Positions 7,898 through 14,614 of a DNA stretch of 14,614 nucleotides are shown piece by piece. The notes below the pieces were generated by a model. That model ran no database searches. It was given only the letters and a program-made list of their open reading frames with translations, and had not been told where the DNA came from. The DNA comes from a bacterium (GTDB lineage: Bacteria; Krumholzibacteriota; Krumholzibacteriia; JACNKJ01), in the NCBI GenBank assembly GCA_014382085.1, contig JACNKJ010000338.1, positions 1-14,614 of the forward strand, written 5' to 3'. The stretch's first letter is position 1; the number at the start of each line of letters is the position of its first letter. Made by a program: the position numbers and the translations under genes.

Positions 7898-7921
7898 CCG
7901 ACTGTACCCGGGTACAGTCGG
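7898..7921. repeat. 24-bp perfect palindrome
   Basis: CCGACTGTACCC is followed directly by its exact reverse complement. As RNA it could form a 10-bp stem with a CCGG loop, but it is followed by only short T-runs on either strand (CTCTTTG on plus, TTT on minus). It could be a weak back-up terminator or a dyad for a DNA-binding protein. The gap 7800-8010 holds no gene. Confidence 0.7.
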
Positions 7922-8010
7922 CTCTTTGTCTGCAACTCTAAGCGAAGCGGCTCTCCTGCGCGCGACATGCGAGTCTGCGAGCCGGAGCGGGAGGAGAGAT
8001 CGCGAGCGCC

Positions 8011-9852
8011 CTATTTAACCAGCACCAGCTTTTCGCTGCCCGCGGCCTGACCATCCACATTCAGCGTGGCAAAGTAGATGCCGCTCGCCATGGGTTCACC
8101 GTTGTCGTCGCGTCCATCCCAGGCCATTTCCCAGCGTCCGGCGGGCTGGCGACTTTCTTCCAGCACCTTCACCGTGCGTCCGCTCGCGTCCACGATGCGA
8201 AGTTCCACCTGTGCATCGCGCTCCAGCTCGAAGCTGATTCGCGTGACGGGATTGAAGGGATTGGGATAGGGGCTCAACATGTGACCGGCGGCCGAAGGAG
8301 CTTCAGCCAGACCCGTGGGATCGTAGCCCGCATTGATGAGCACTTCGAGCAGAGTGGGTCCATCGACCAAGGGATCGCTGGGAGGAATGGGATCCTCGCC
8401 CGACTGCGCGTACTCGCGAATGGCGTCCACCGCGATGTGTCCCCAGTCGCCGGTGGATAGATCGCCGATGGCCACATAGGCCTCCTGGCCGATCAGTGTG
8501 GATGTGTTCCAAAGCCGTTCGCTCATGAAGTGGGAGTGCGTTCCGGTCTCGCTGAAGAGCACACGATCCGTGGCGTAGTCGATGAGCGCGACAAAGCAAA
8601 CATCGGGAAGATCTCCGCCGCCCACGCGTAGGCTGATTCGATCTTCGGTCACAGTGAAGGGATCGCTCTTGAGCAGCCCCCATTTCTCGTTGCCTTGGAA
8701 TCCGCCTAGGTCCGCGTCGGAGGGTTCGGGGTAATCCTCATAGGTGCCCAAGAAGGAATTGCCCTGCAGGTTGCTGTGTCCGGCTCCCCGCTGATAGGGA
8801 TTGTCGCCCCAGGTCGGTTGGTTGTTGAAGGCGTTTCCGATATAGGTGTGCCACCAAGGCTGCAGGCCGTCCAGGCGATGGATCTCGGGAATGTTGTCTT
8901 CGGTCTCCAGCAGCATCTCGTCGAAGCGCAGGAAGTAGATAATGTTCTCCACGGTCACCAGACCGTTGAAGCGGCTGAAGATGGTCTCATCGTCGAACTT
9001 GGTGACCTCCGCACCGTGGCCTTCGTCGATGATCACGTCTTCCGCGAGTTCCCATCCATTAAAGGGATTGTCGCTGACCCGGTGGTGGGTGCCGGTGACG
9101 TTCTCTTCGGTGAAGAAGAAATGATACAACTCGAATTCATCTTCAACCAGTTGTACGCTCTCGATCATGTTCGTGTTTTCATGCGAGTAGAAGGGACCTT
9201 GGTCCGTCCAAAACAGCAGGTCCGTACTCATGGCCAGGCTCACCGCGCCGGTTGAATCGGCCATGCGAGCCGTATTGAGCATGTAGTATTCGCGGTCGCC
9301 CTCAATATGGAAGATCTCAGGGTCGCGGCAGTTGGACCAGGGCCAACTCTGATTCTCCTCGAACCAGAAAGCCCAGGAGCCAGGATTATAAATGGGATTG
9401 CTCAGGAAGCGGTCCCAGTTGTAGAGATCCGAACTCTTGGCGCCGCCGGTCTGCTGCGTCACCCACTCGTTGGCCCCCGTGTAGTAAATGTACCAACCGT
9501 CGCCTTCGGGTTTCTCAACGATATCCGGCGCCCAGATGAATTCATCTTCCCAAGTCCCAGGGATCACCGGAAGTATGCTGTCCTGGCGAGTCCAATGACG
9601 AAGGTCGGGGCTGGTGATGTGGCCCAGCCAATCCTCTTCGCGCATCCAGCCGTCGGTGGGAGGGAAACTCTGAATGAAGAAAACGTGGTAGATGCCCTCG
9701 TGCTTGACCATGCAATGATCTTTGACCACCACGCCCACGTCTTCCACGAAGTAGGGCTGCTCGAAGTCAAAGAGGATACCCGCCGACGCCGCAAAGGCAG
9801 CGCCGAAGACTAGGATCACGAAAATGATGAGACGAGTTTGCAGTCGGATCAT
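8011..9852 (-). CDS. Secreted GH32/GH43-type beta-propeller protein (paralogue 3)
   Basis: A minus-strand protein of 613 residues from the ATG at 9852. The frame is open to a GTG at 9897, but that codon falls at the predicted transcription start and would put 15 extra residues before the signal peptide. The signal (MIRLQTRLIIFVILVFG, cleaved near AASA, residue 24) precedes a propeller with D45 (KDH), D177 (NCRDP) and E231 (MIES). The beta-sandwich has LRVGGG, VCFVALID and WGHIAVDAIREY. The FlgD-Ig/type A sorting-like tail has PYPNPFNP and WDGRDDNGEPMASGIYF, ending KLVLVK. Length and domain order match paralogue 1 exactly, so the two probably share a mode of action, while sequence divergence suggests an old duplication. 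The role is inferred as extracellular glycan hydrolysis with unknown substrate. It has its own promoter and converges on paralogue 2. Confidence 0.85.
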   Translation of the reverse strand: MIRLQTRLIIFVILVFGAAFAASAGILFDFEQPYFVEDVGVVVKDHCMVKHEGIYHVFFIQSFPPTDGWMREEDWLGHITSPDLRHWTRQDSILPVIPGTWEDEFIWAPDIVEKPEGDGWYIYYTGANEWVTQQTGGAKSSDLYNWDRFLSNPIYNPGSWAFWFEENQSWPWSNCRDPEIFHIEGDREYYMLNTARMADSTGAVSLAMSTDLLFWTDQGPFYSHENTNMIESVQLVEDEFELYHFFFTEENVTGTHHRVSDNPFNGWELAEDVIIDEGHGAEVTKFDDETIFSRFNGLVTVENIIYFLRFDEMLLETEDNIPEIHRLDGLQPWWHTYIGNAFNNQPTWGDNPYQRGAGHSNLQGNSFLGTYEDYPEPSDADLGGFQGNEKWGLLKSDPFTVTEDRISLRVGGGDLPDVCFVALIDYATDRVLFSETGTHSHFMSERLWNTSTLIGQEAYVAIGDLSTGDWGHIAVDAIREYAQSGEDPIPPSDPLVDGPTLLEVLINAGYDPTGLAEAPSAAGHMLSPYPNPFNPVTRISFELERDAQVELRIVDASGRTVKVLEESRQPAGRWEMAWDGRDDNGEPMASGIYFATLNVDGQAAGSEKLVLVK

Positions 9853-9905
9853 TGTGTAGAGCCATCGCCTTGCTAGGATCGGTGTTTGTGTGGTCACAGG
9901 CGATA

Positions 9906-9935
9906 ATTATACCAGATGTTTAAAGCCCCGGTCAA
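9906..9935 (-). promoter_or_regulatory. Strong sigma-70-like promoter of paralogue 3
   Basis: On the reverse strand TTGACC (9935-9930) and a perfect TATAAT (9911-9906) are 18 bases apart. Transcription would start near 9899, giving a leader of about 47 bases to the ATG at 9852. The other side of this 184-bp gap leads into the divergent peptidase gene, for which I see no convincing promoter. Confidence 0.65.
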
Positions 9936-10036
9936 AGCGGCCGTTCCTCACGCATCTTATTGTGCCGCAATGTTTCCGGTGATTCCGATCTCTTTCCCCG
10001 CTAGCTTGGCGGCCCGCCTTCGACTATGTTTGGAAA

Positions 10037-11080
10037 ATGAAATTGAAAGGCATAGAGCTAGGTCGCGTTCTGGGGATCCCCGTTCGCCTGCATTTCACCT
10101 TCCCCTTTTTCCTCGTGGTGATCGTCGCGGTGGAAACTTATGGGGGAGGTTGGCGGGCCGGGCTGCACATCGCGGGTGTGCTCATCTCGCTTTTTATCTT
10201 TGTGCTGCTGCATGAGCTGGGGCACAGTGTGGTGGCGCGTCGTTACGGTATTCCCATACTGGATATCACGCTGTTGCCCATTGGCGGCGTGGCGCGAACC
10301 CTCGGTCTACCCAAAACCTCGGGGCAGGAAATCGCCATCGCTCTGGCCGGTCCGGCCGTGAACTATGCGCTGGCCATTCCTTTGGGCATCGCGGTGGCCA
10401 CCCTGCCGGCCGGTACGCTTCGCGAATTCGCCATTCCATTGCTGCTGGCCAATCTCATGCTCGGCACCTTCAACCTGATTCCCGCCTTTCCCATGGATGG
10501 CGGCCGCGTGCTGCGCGCGCTGTTGGCCCTGCGTAAGAACTACCTGGACGCTACGCGCATCGCTGTCTGGGTGGGCCGCGCTGTCGCGGTGATCTTTGTG
10601 GTGGTGGCCGTGGTGGATCGCGAGTGGATCCTGCTGGCGCTCATCGCGCTGTTCATATACAACGCCGGCGGCGCCGAGCTGCGCCTGGCTCGCAGGCTGA
10701 ACTCCCTGGCCAAGGGCACAGCCCAAGACGCCGCAGCGCCCCTTCCCCCAGCCATTCCCGGTGATGCCAGCCTGAGCCGCGCATTTACATGGCTGGAAAG
10801 CTTTCCCTATGCGCCCTACTTCGCCATTGAGATGGATCCCATCACCATTTCTCTGGTGGGACGCGAAGAGCTGGGAGACCTCTGCCTCGCCTTGCGCGCC
10901 AATATGGAGATTTCCCGGGTCACCCTGCACGCGGAAATTCCTCTGGCCGGCAAATACAGCCTGGCCGACGCCCGCAGGAAATTGCAGGAAGCCCATCGCA
11001 ACATGCTTCCCGTGCGCTTGCCTAACGGCAGCCTCGGAATTCTCACGCTATTAGATTTGGAAGCCTGGCTAAGCCACTAG
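10037..11080 (+). CDS. Site-2-type membrane zinc metalloprotease (peptidase M50)
   Basis: A 347-residue integral membrane protein. The zinc site HELGH (H59, E60, H63) lies in the second hydrophobic segment, and the third ligand is D154 in NLIPAFPMDGG (146-156); AGPAVN (104-109) is another conserved M50 motif. Hydrophobic segments lie at about 18-34, 43-60, 97-124, 131-150, 174-194 and 196-212, as in the SpoIVFB-like subfamily. That subfamily often carries two CBS repeats at the C-terminus. Here residues 228-347 instead show one degenerate CBS-like half (SLADARRKLQEAHRNMLPV, then GSLGILTLLDL). Such proteases cut substrates within the membrane, often anti-sigma factors or regulators; no such partner is nearby. 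The ATG at 10037 has only a weak GGAA before it. The gene ends overlapping its convergent neighbour by 4 bases. Confidence 0.9.
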   Translation: MKLKGIELGRVLGIPVRLHFTFPFFLVVIVAVETYGGGWRAGLHIAGVLISLFIFVLLHELGHSVVARRYGIPILDITLLPIGGVARTLGLPKTSGQEIAIALAGPAVNYALAIPLGIAVATLPAGTLREFAIPLLLANLMLGTFNLIPAFPMDGGRVLRALLALRKNYLDATRIAVWVGRAVAVIFVVVAVVDREWILLALIALFIYNAGGAELRLARRLNSLAKGTAQDAAAPLPPAIPGDASLSRAFTWLESFPYAPYFAIEMDPITISLVGREELGDLCLALRANMEISRVTLHAEIPLAGKYSLADARRKLQEAHRNMLPVRLPNGSLGILTLLDLEAWLSH

Positions 11081-12045
11081 GAATCGGGCAACTGGGGTAT
11101 GGCCAACTGCAGTACCGTGGCGGCCAGGGCTTTCGCGCCCGATTCCAGGAAGTCGGGCATGACCGCGCCCAAGGTGTCCTGGCTGCTGTTGGCATAGGGG
11201 AAGGCGTCGCCTGGGCCTTCCCACAGGAACATGGCAGGAAGCCCCTTGAGCCAGAACCAGTAGTGATCGCTGGCCGGCGCATTGTTCTGATTTTCCCAGT
11301 TCAGTGTGTCGAGAGAAACCGGCTTGGCGAGTTCGGCAGCCAGGGGCAGAGCGTCCACACCCATGGCCACGGTTTCCCCGTGGCAGAGCAGGCGCAGGTC
11401 CTGCTCTGCATCACCGTCCCAGCCGATCATGTCCACGTTGACCATGCAGACCAGGCTGTCGGGACCGGTTTCGTTGTCCCAGAACTCCACATAGCGCTTG
11501 CTTCCCTCGAAACCCACCTCTTCGGCGGCGAAGAAGACAACTCGCACGGTGTAAGCGGTGGGCGTATCCCGGAGAATGCGAGTGAGTTCTAGAAGGGCGG
11601 CCACGCCTGTGGCATTGTCCACGGCGCCGGGAGAGATGGCGCTGGAATCGTTGAAGCTGTCGTTGCCCGAGGAACAGTCCCAGTGAGCTCCAACCAGCAC
11701 TTGACGTTCTGGCGCTACGGTTCCCGGAAAGTCCACGTAGATGTTGGCGGAATCAATCCAGGGCCGCCGGACCAGGGTGAAGGAATCCCATTGGGCCACA
11801 TTTCCCTGATCCTCGATCCACCCCGCGAGCATGTTCAGGGCCTGGGTGCAGCCTTCCTCGTATTCGATAAAGCGAGAATGAATCGAAGAGAAATCCGTCA
11901 CATAAGCCATGAGCTGTGCCTTGGATATGCCGCTCACACGCTCGGAAATGAGTTCGTCCTGGTCCTGATAGCCCTGGGGGCCGGCGCTGTCTGACTGGCA
12001 TCCGGCCAGAATGAGGAGTAGCAGAAGAAAAAATAAGGGTTTCAT
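11077..12045 (-). CDS. M28-family zinc peptidase, lipoprotein
   Basis: A 322-residue protein with a lipoprotein signal (MKPLFF, a leucine run, lipobox LAGC with Cys16), so it is exported and lipid-anchored. The M28 co-catalytic zinc set is complete by position: H121 in GAHWD, D143 in SPGAVDNATGVAALLE, E175 (general base) and E176 in FFAAEEVGFEGS, D205 in VDMIG, and H261 in SDHYWFW. Members are mostly aminopeptidases; glutaminyl cyclase-like members share the fold, so activity should be stated only as probable aminopeptidase. Length is normal for a single-domain member. No strong Shine-Dalgarno or promoter is evident before the ATG at 12045. Its stop shares the tetranucleotide CTAG with the stop of the convergent protease gene. 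Confidence 0.9.
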   Translation of the reverse strand: MKPLFFLLLLLILAGCQSDSAGPQGYQDQDELISERVSGISKAQLMAYVTDFSSIHSRFIEYEEGCTQALNMLAGWIEDQGNVAQWDSFTLVRRPWIDSANIYVDFPGTVAPERQVLVGAHWDCSSGNDSFNDSSAISPGAVDNATGVAALLELTRILRDTPTAYTVRVVFFAAEEVGFEGSKRYVEFWDNETGPDSLVCMVNVDMIGWDGDAEQDLRLLCHGETVAMGVDALPLAAELAKPVSLDTLNWENQNNAPASDHYWFWLKGLPAMFLWEGPGDAFPYANSSQDTLGAVMPDFLESGAKALAATVLQLAIPQLPDS

Positions 12046-12093
12046 TGTGCGATCATAGGCTCCGGGGTGAGCTGCGGCAAGGTGGAATGGATC

Positions 12094-12122
12094 TTGTCAG
12101 GGCCAAGTCTCCTGTCTAGTAT
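12094..12122 (+). promoter_or_regulatory. Sigma-70-like promoter of the glpX operon
   Basis: TTGTCA (12094-12099) and TAGTAT (12117-12122) are 17 bases apart. The predicted start near 12129 lies after an in-frame TTG at 12122, ruling that codon out as translation start. Confidence 0.6.
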
Positions 12123-12155
12123 TGATGCATCCTCATGAACCACGGCTTCACCGTG

Positions 12156-12161
12156 AAAGGA
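12156..12161 (+). promoter_or_regulatory. Ribosome binding site of glpX
   Basis: AAAGGA lies 5 bases before the ATG at 12167 and selects it over upstream in-frame codons. Confidence 0.65.
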
Positions 12162-12166
12162 ATAAC

Positions 12167-13117
12167 ATGGATCGCAACCTCGCGCTGGAACTCACGCGCG
12201 TCACCGAATCCGCCGCCATCGCTTCGGCCCGCATGCTTGGGCGTGGAGATCCCAACGGGGCCGACCAGGCCGCGGTCACCGCCATGCGTGAGCGCTTCAA
12301 CGACATCGCCATGGACGGCACTGTGGTCATCGGTGAGGGCGAGCGCGACGAAGCGCCCATGCTCTACATCGGTGAGAAGGTGGGCACGGGCGATCTGCCC
12401 GAGGTGGATATCGCCCTCGATCCCCTGGAGTGCACCAACTCTGTGGCCTATGGCCGGCCCAACGCCTTGGCCGTGGTGGCCATCGCGCCCAAGGGCCACT
12501 TCCTTCACGCGCCGGACACTTATATGGAGAAGATCGCCGTGGGGCCCGAGGCCGTGGGCATCATCGACATCAATCGTACCGCCACTGAGAACCTGAATAC
12601 CCTGGCCGAGGTGAAGAAGGTTCAAGTGAGCGATCTCACCGTGGCCATCCTCGACCGTGAGCGCCACGAAGAACTCATCAAAGAGGTTCGCGAGTTGGGT
12701 TGCCGCATCCACCTGATTCCCGACGGTGACGTTTCGGCGGCCATCGCCTGCGCCGTTCCCGATTCCACGGTGGACATCCTCATGGGCATAGGCGGCGCGC
12801 CTGAAGGCGTTTTGGCCGCGGCCGCCCTACGAGGCTTGGGCGGCGACATGCAGGGACGCCTGGCCTTCCGCAACGAGGGCGAGAGGCAGCGCGCCATCAG
12901 CATGGGTGTGGAGGATCCGTCCAAGGTCTTCGAGATCAACGAACTGGCTAGGGGCGACGACATCATGTTCGTTGCCACGGGCATCACCGACGGCGATTTC
13001 CTGCGCGGCGTGGGATTCTATCCCGGCGGCGCTAAAACCCACAGCATGGTGATCCGCAGCAAGTCGGGTACTTTGCGCTTCATCGAAACCGAACACCGGT
13101 GGAACTGGAAACCCTAG
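12167..13117 (+). CDS. glpX: Fructose-1,6-bisphosphatase, class II (GlpX)
   Basis: A 316-residue cytoplasmic enzyme that hydrolyses fructose-1,6-bisphosphate to fructose-6-phosphate in gluconeogenesis; some relatives also use sedoheptulose-1,7-bisphosphate. Family motifs are clear: DGTVVIGEGERDEAPMLYIG (50-69), DPLE (85-88), NALAVVAIAPKG (99-110), IPDGDV and GIGGAPEG (207-214). From this start the metal/phosphate-binding residues known from E. coli GlpX fall at the same numbers: D33, E57, D85, E88 and E213, supporting the ATG at 12167. One oddity is Cys89 directly after E88, where the family normally has glycine (DPxEGT). Slightly shorter than the E. coli protein. First gene of an apparent operon: the next gene begins 10 bases after its stop. 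Confidence 0.95.
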   Translation: MDRNLALELTRVTESAAIASARMLGRGDPNGADQAAVTAMRERFNDIAMDGTVVIGEGERDEAPMLYIGEKVGTGDLPEVDIALDPLECTNSVAYGRPNALAVVAIAPKGHFLHAPDTYMEKIAVGPEAVGIIDINRTATENLNTLAEVKKVQVSDLTVAILDRERHEELIKEVRELGCRIHLIPDGDVSAAIACAVPDSTVDILMGIGGAPEGVLAAAALRGLGGDMQGRLAFRNEGERQRAISMGVEDPSKVFEINELARGDDIMFVATGITDGDFLRGVGFYPGGAKTHSMVIRSKSGTLRFIETEHRWNWKP

Positions 13118-13127
13118 GCGGCGGCTT

Positions 13128-14198
13128 ATGGCACTGAACTTCTTGGCGGAACTCGAGGACATGCAAAGCTTCCTGAGTTGGAAGCGGAAGCATCATCCCG
13201 ATTGGCCGGACCTTCGCTTGGAATGGGGCCTCTACCATCACCTGCGTGGTTCCTTGGCCTTGGATCAGGCCGCAGACCCGGACCTGCGCGAGCAGGCCGA
13301 GAAGTTGCTCGCCGAGGGATATCGCACCTTGGCCGAAAGCCAGGACGCGGCCCGCAGTTTCGGGGAGTTCGCCGAGTGGGACGCTTGGGCTGTGGCTCAT
13401 CTGCCCGCCCCAGGCCAGCCAGTGGAAGCGCCTCGTGGCGCCGATCTTCGCGAACACTTTCTCCTGGAATTGGATGACGCCCAGGGAGACATCACCGAGA
13501 AGCTTCTGGACCGGGCGGGCGAGTTGGATACCTGCCCCGAACCGCTGAGACGGGCCGCGCTGGGGCGCCCCTTCCGGCGACTCTTCGCGGCCATGGCCGA
13601 GTATCTGGGATTTCAGGGCAAGCATGACGCCGCCTTGGAAGCGGCCGCCTGGTCGGTGCTCGTGGGCGGGCAAAGTGTGGAGCACTGGCTTCTCAGCGCG
13701 CGCGTGGAGCGAATCTGCGGGCGCCGTGTGGAAGCCGGCGAATTGCTCGACGAGGGCATGAAGCGCTTCCCAGAAAACGTGGCCCTTATGCGCGAGCGTT
13801 CTGAAGAGTACGAGATGCAGGGAAAGCACGAGAAGGCCGCCGAGATTCTCGAAAGAGCCGTAAAGCTCAAACCCAAATGGGCCGACCTTCGCCTTCGGCT
13901 GGCGCGGGTATATCGGGAGCTCGAGCAGAGAGATCTATCCCTGGATCAATTCCAAAAGGCCCTGGAGCTCAACCCACGATATGAGAGCGCGGCCCGTGGC
14001 CGGGCGGAATTGCTCAAAGACCGTGGTCGTCATGAGGAAGCCGAAGCGCTTCTGCAAGCCTGGAAAGAAGACAAGACTCCCCACGCCGAGGTCTATCGCA
14101 TGCTCAGCGAAATCTTCGCGGAGCGCGAAGACTACCTGGCGGCCGAACGTTTCGCGCGTTTGAGTCAGTCAGGAGCTGAGAAGCATGAAGATGCTTAG
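13128..14198 (+). CDS. Cytoplasmic TPR-repeat protein
   Basis: A 356-residue soluble protein without signal peptide or membrane segment. The C-terminal half, about residues 183-349, holds roughly five tetratricopeptide repeats in 34-residue steps, for example FPENVALMRERSEEYEMQGK followed by HEKAAEILERAVKLKPKWAD, then LSLDQFQKALELNPRYESAA. The N-terminal half is helical and charged, with a tryptophan-rich start (FLSWKRKHHPDWPDLR), and I do not recognise it. It starts 10 bases after glpX behind a GGCGG-rich stretch, which suggests translational coupling, and its end overlaps the next gene by 14 bases. TPR proteins act as scaffolds or adaptors; the partner is unknown. Confidence 0.85.
   Translation: MALNFLAELEDMQSFLSWKRKHHPDWPDLRLEWGLYHHLRGSLALDQAADPDLREQAEKLLAEGYRTLAESQDAARSFGEFAEWDAWAVAHLPAPGQPVEAPRGADLREHFLLELDDAQGDITEKLLDRAGELDTCPEPLRRAALGRPFRRLFAAMAEYLGFQGKHDAALEAAAWSVLVGGQSVEHWLLSARVERICGRRVEAGELLDEGMKRFPENVALMRERSEEYEMQGKHEKAAEILERAVKLKPKWADLRLRLARVYRELEQRDLSLDQFQKALELNPRYESAARGRAELLKDRGRHEEAEALLQAWKEDKTPHAEVYRMLSEIFAEREDYLAAERFARLSQSGAEKHEDA
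14171..14175 (+). promoter_or_regulatory. Ribosome binding site of paralogue 4 inside the TPR gene
   Basis: AGGAG lies 9 bases before ATG 14185 and 15 bases before the alternative ATG 14191. It therefore favours 14185, within the end of the preceding gene. Confidence 0.55.
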
Positions 14199-14614
14199 GC
14201 ACCTAGTCCTGCTTCTGGTCCTCTGCCTGATTTCTACGGCGACGGCGGATATCAACTGGACCTTCGATCAGCCTTACTTCGTGGAAGAGTACGGTGTGAA
14301 GGCCAAGGATCACGCGCTGGTCTATCATGAGGGCGTCTACCATCTCTTCTACATTCAAAGTTTCGAGGGCGGCACGCTGCCGGGCTATCGGCTCGAACAG
14401 TGGTTGGGCCACGTGACCAGCGAAGATTTGCGCACCTGGACCCACCAGGACAGCATTCTTCACGTGGTTCCGGGAACCTGGGAAGAGGGCTTTATCTGGG
14501 CCCCGGATATTCTGGAGAATCCCTTCGGAACCGGCTGGGTCATGTTCTACACGGGAGCGGAATACAATTCGGAGGCGCGTCAACGCATGGGAGTGGCCTA
14601 CAGCGAAGATCTTT
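14185..14614 (+). CDS. Secreted GH32/GH43-type beta-propeller protein, N-terminal part (paralogue 4)
   Basis: The frame from ATG 14185 is open to the window edge (143 complete codons). It encodes a signal peptide (MKMLRHLVLLLVLCLI, cleaved near ATA) and then the start of the same propeller as the other three: FDQPYFVEEYGVKAKDHALV, HEGVYHLFYIQ, WLGHVTSEDLRTWT, the DSIL and FIWAPDILE blades and FYTGAEYNS. The first acidic site (KDH) is present; the RDP and IES sites and the tail lie beyond the window. It overlaps the TPR gene by 14 bases in another frame and probably belongs to the glpX transcript. An ATG at 14191 is the only close alternative start. Confidence 0.85.
   Translation, partial: MKMLRHLVLLLVLCLISTATADINWTFDQPYFVEEYGVKAKDHALVYHEGVYHLFYIQSFEGGTLPGYRLEQWLGHVTSEDLRTWTHQDSILHVVPGTWEEGFIWAPDILENPFGTGWVMFYTGAEYNSEARQRMGVAYSEDL

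Noticed and set aside
7812..8018. 68-codon plus-strand frame in the convergent gap
   Set aside because: It runs through both terminator hairpins and the palindrome and has no ribosome binding site.
8776..9813. Two plus-strand open frames of 159 and 168 codons opposite paralogue 3
   Set aside because: They mirror the coding strand, lack motifs, and equivalent frames recur opposite the other paralogues.
9853..9897. GTG 9897 as start of propeller paralogue 3
   Set aside because: It sits at the predicted transcription start with no ribosome binding site; the ATG at 9852 gives a normal signal peptide and the same length as paralogue 1.
9916..10215. 99-codon plus-strand frame before the M50 protease
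   Set aside because: It overlaps the protease N-terminus in another frame and shows no family motif.
12122..12166. TTG 12122 as glpX start
   Set aside because: It lies in the -10 box; the ATG at 12167 has a Shine-Dalgarno and restores the E. coli residue numbering.
13080..13829. 249-codon minus-strand frame opposite the TPR gene
   Set aside because: The plus-strand TPR repeats are unmistakable and the antisense product has no recognisable feature.
1..14614. CRISPR array, tRNA, rRNA, insertion sequence, prophage or defence genes
   Set aside because: No spaced direct repeats, cloverleaf, transposase, integrase or defence-family motif was seen on either strand.

Overview
The window looks like chromosomal DNA from an uncultivated or little-studied bacterium of the FCB superphylum type (candidate phyla such as Eisenbacteria, Krumholzibacteria or Latescibacteria are plausible; this is inference). 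The main reason is that three exported proteins end in the same FlgD-Ig/type A sorting-like tail: a PNPFNP motif, then WDGxDxxGxxxxSGxYF, then a basic K(L/M)xLxK end. Lipoprotein signals, a Gram-negative style set of exported hydrolases and moderately GC-rich coding DNA with good sigma-70-like promoters fit this. No tRNA, rRNA, CRISPR array, insertion sequence or phage gene was seen, and no stretch over 300 bases lacks a gene.

Layout. At the left edge a secreted TPR protein (1-462, minus, cut by the window) is divergent from a lipoprotein metzincin-like protease (639-2420, plus); each has its own promoter in the 176-bp gap. Next come two co-directional genes for exported five-bladed propeller proteins of GH32/GH43 type (2497-4338 and 4380-7799). 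The second is enlarged by PKD, cohesin-like, carboxypeptidase-regulatory-like, dockerin-like and second cohesin-like modules. A third paralogue (8011-9852, minus) converges on them across a 211-bp gap holding two mirror-image terminator hairpins and a 24-bp perfect palindrome. Then follow a site-2-type membrane metalloprotease (10037-11080, plus), an M28 peptidase lipoprotein (11077-12045, minus, overlapping it by 4 bp tail to tail), and a promoter-led plus-strand operon: class II fructose-1,6-bisphosphatase glpX (12167-13117), a cytoplasmic TPR protein (13128-14198), and a fourth propeller paralogue (14185 to the right edge), overlapping the TPR gene by 14 bp.

The unifying theme is a local family of four secreted propeller proteins. 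The three complete members keep a GH32-like acidic triad (KDH...RDP...IES), a following beta-sandwich resembling the module attached to many bacterial levanase-type proteins, and a shared tail. They probably act on extracellular glycans, but the substrate cannot be told from sequence. Two exported peptidases and a sugar-phosphate phosphatase nearby suggest, without proving, a role in extracellular polymer use. No SusC/SusD pair, sugar transporter, regulator or secretion-system gene lies in the window.
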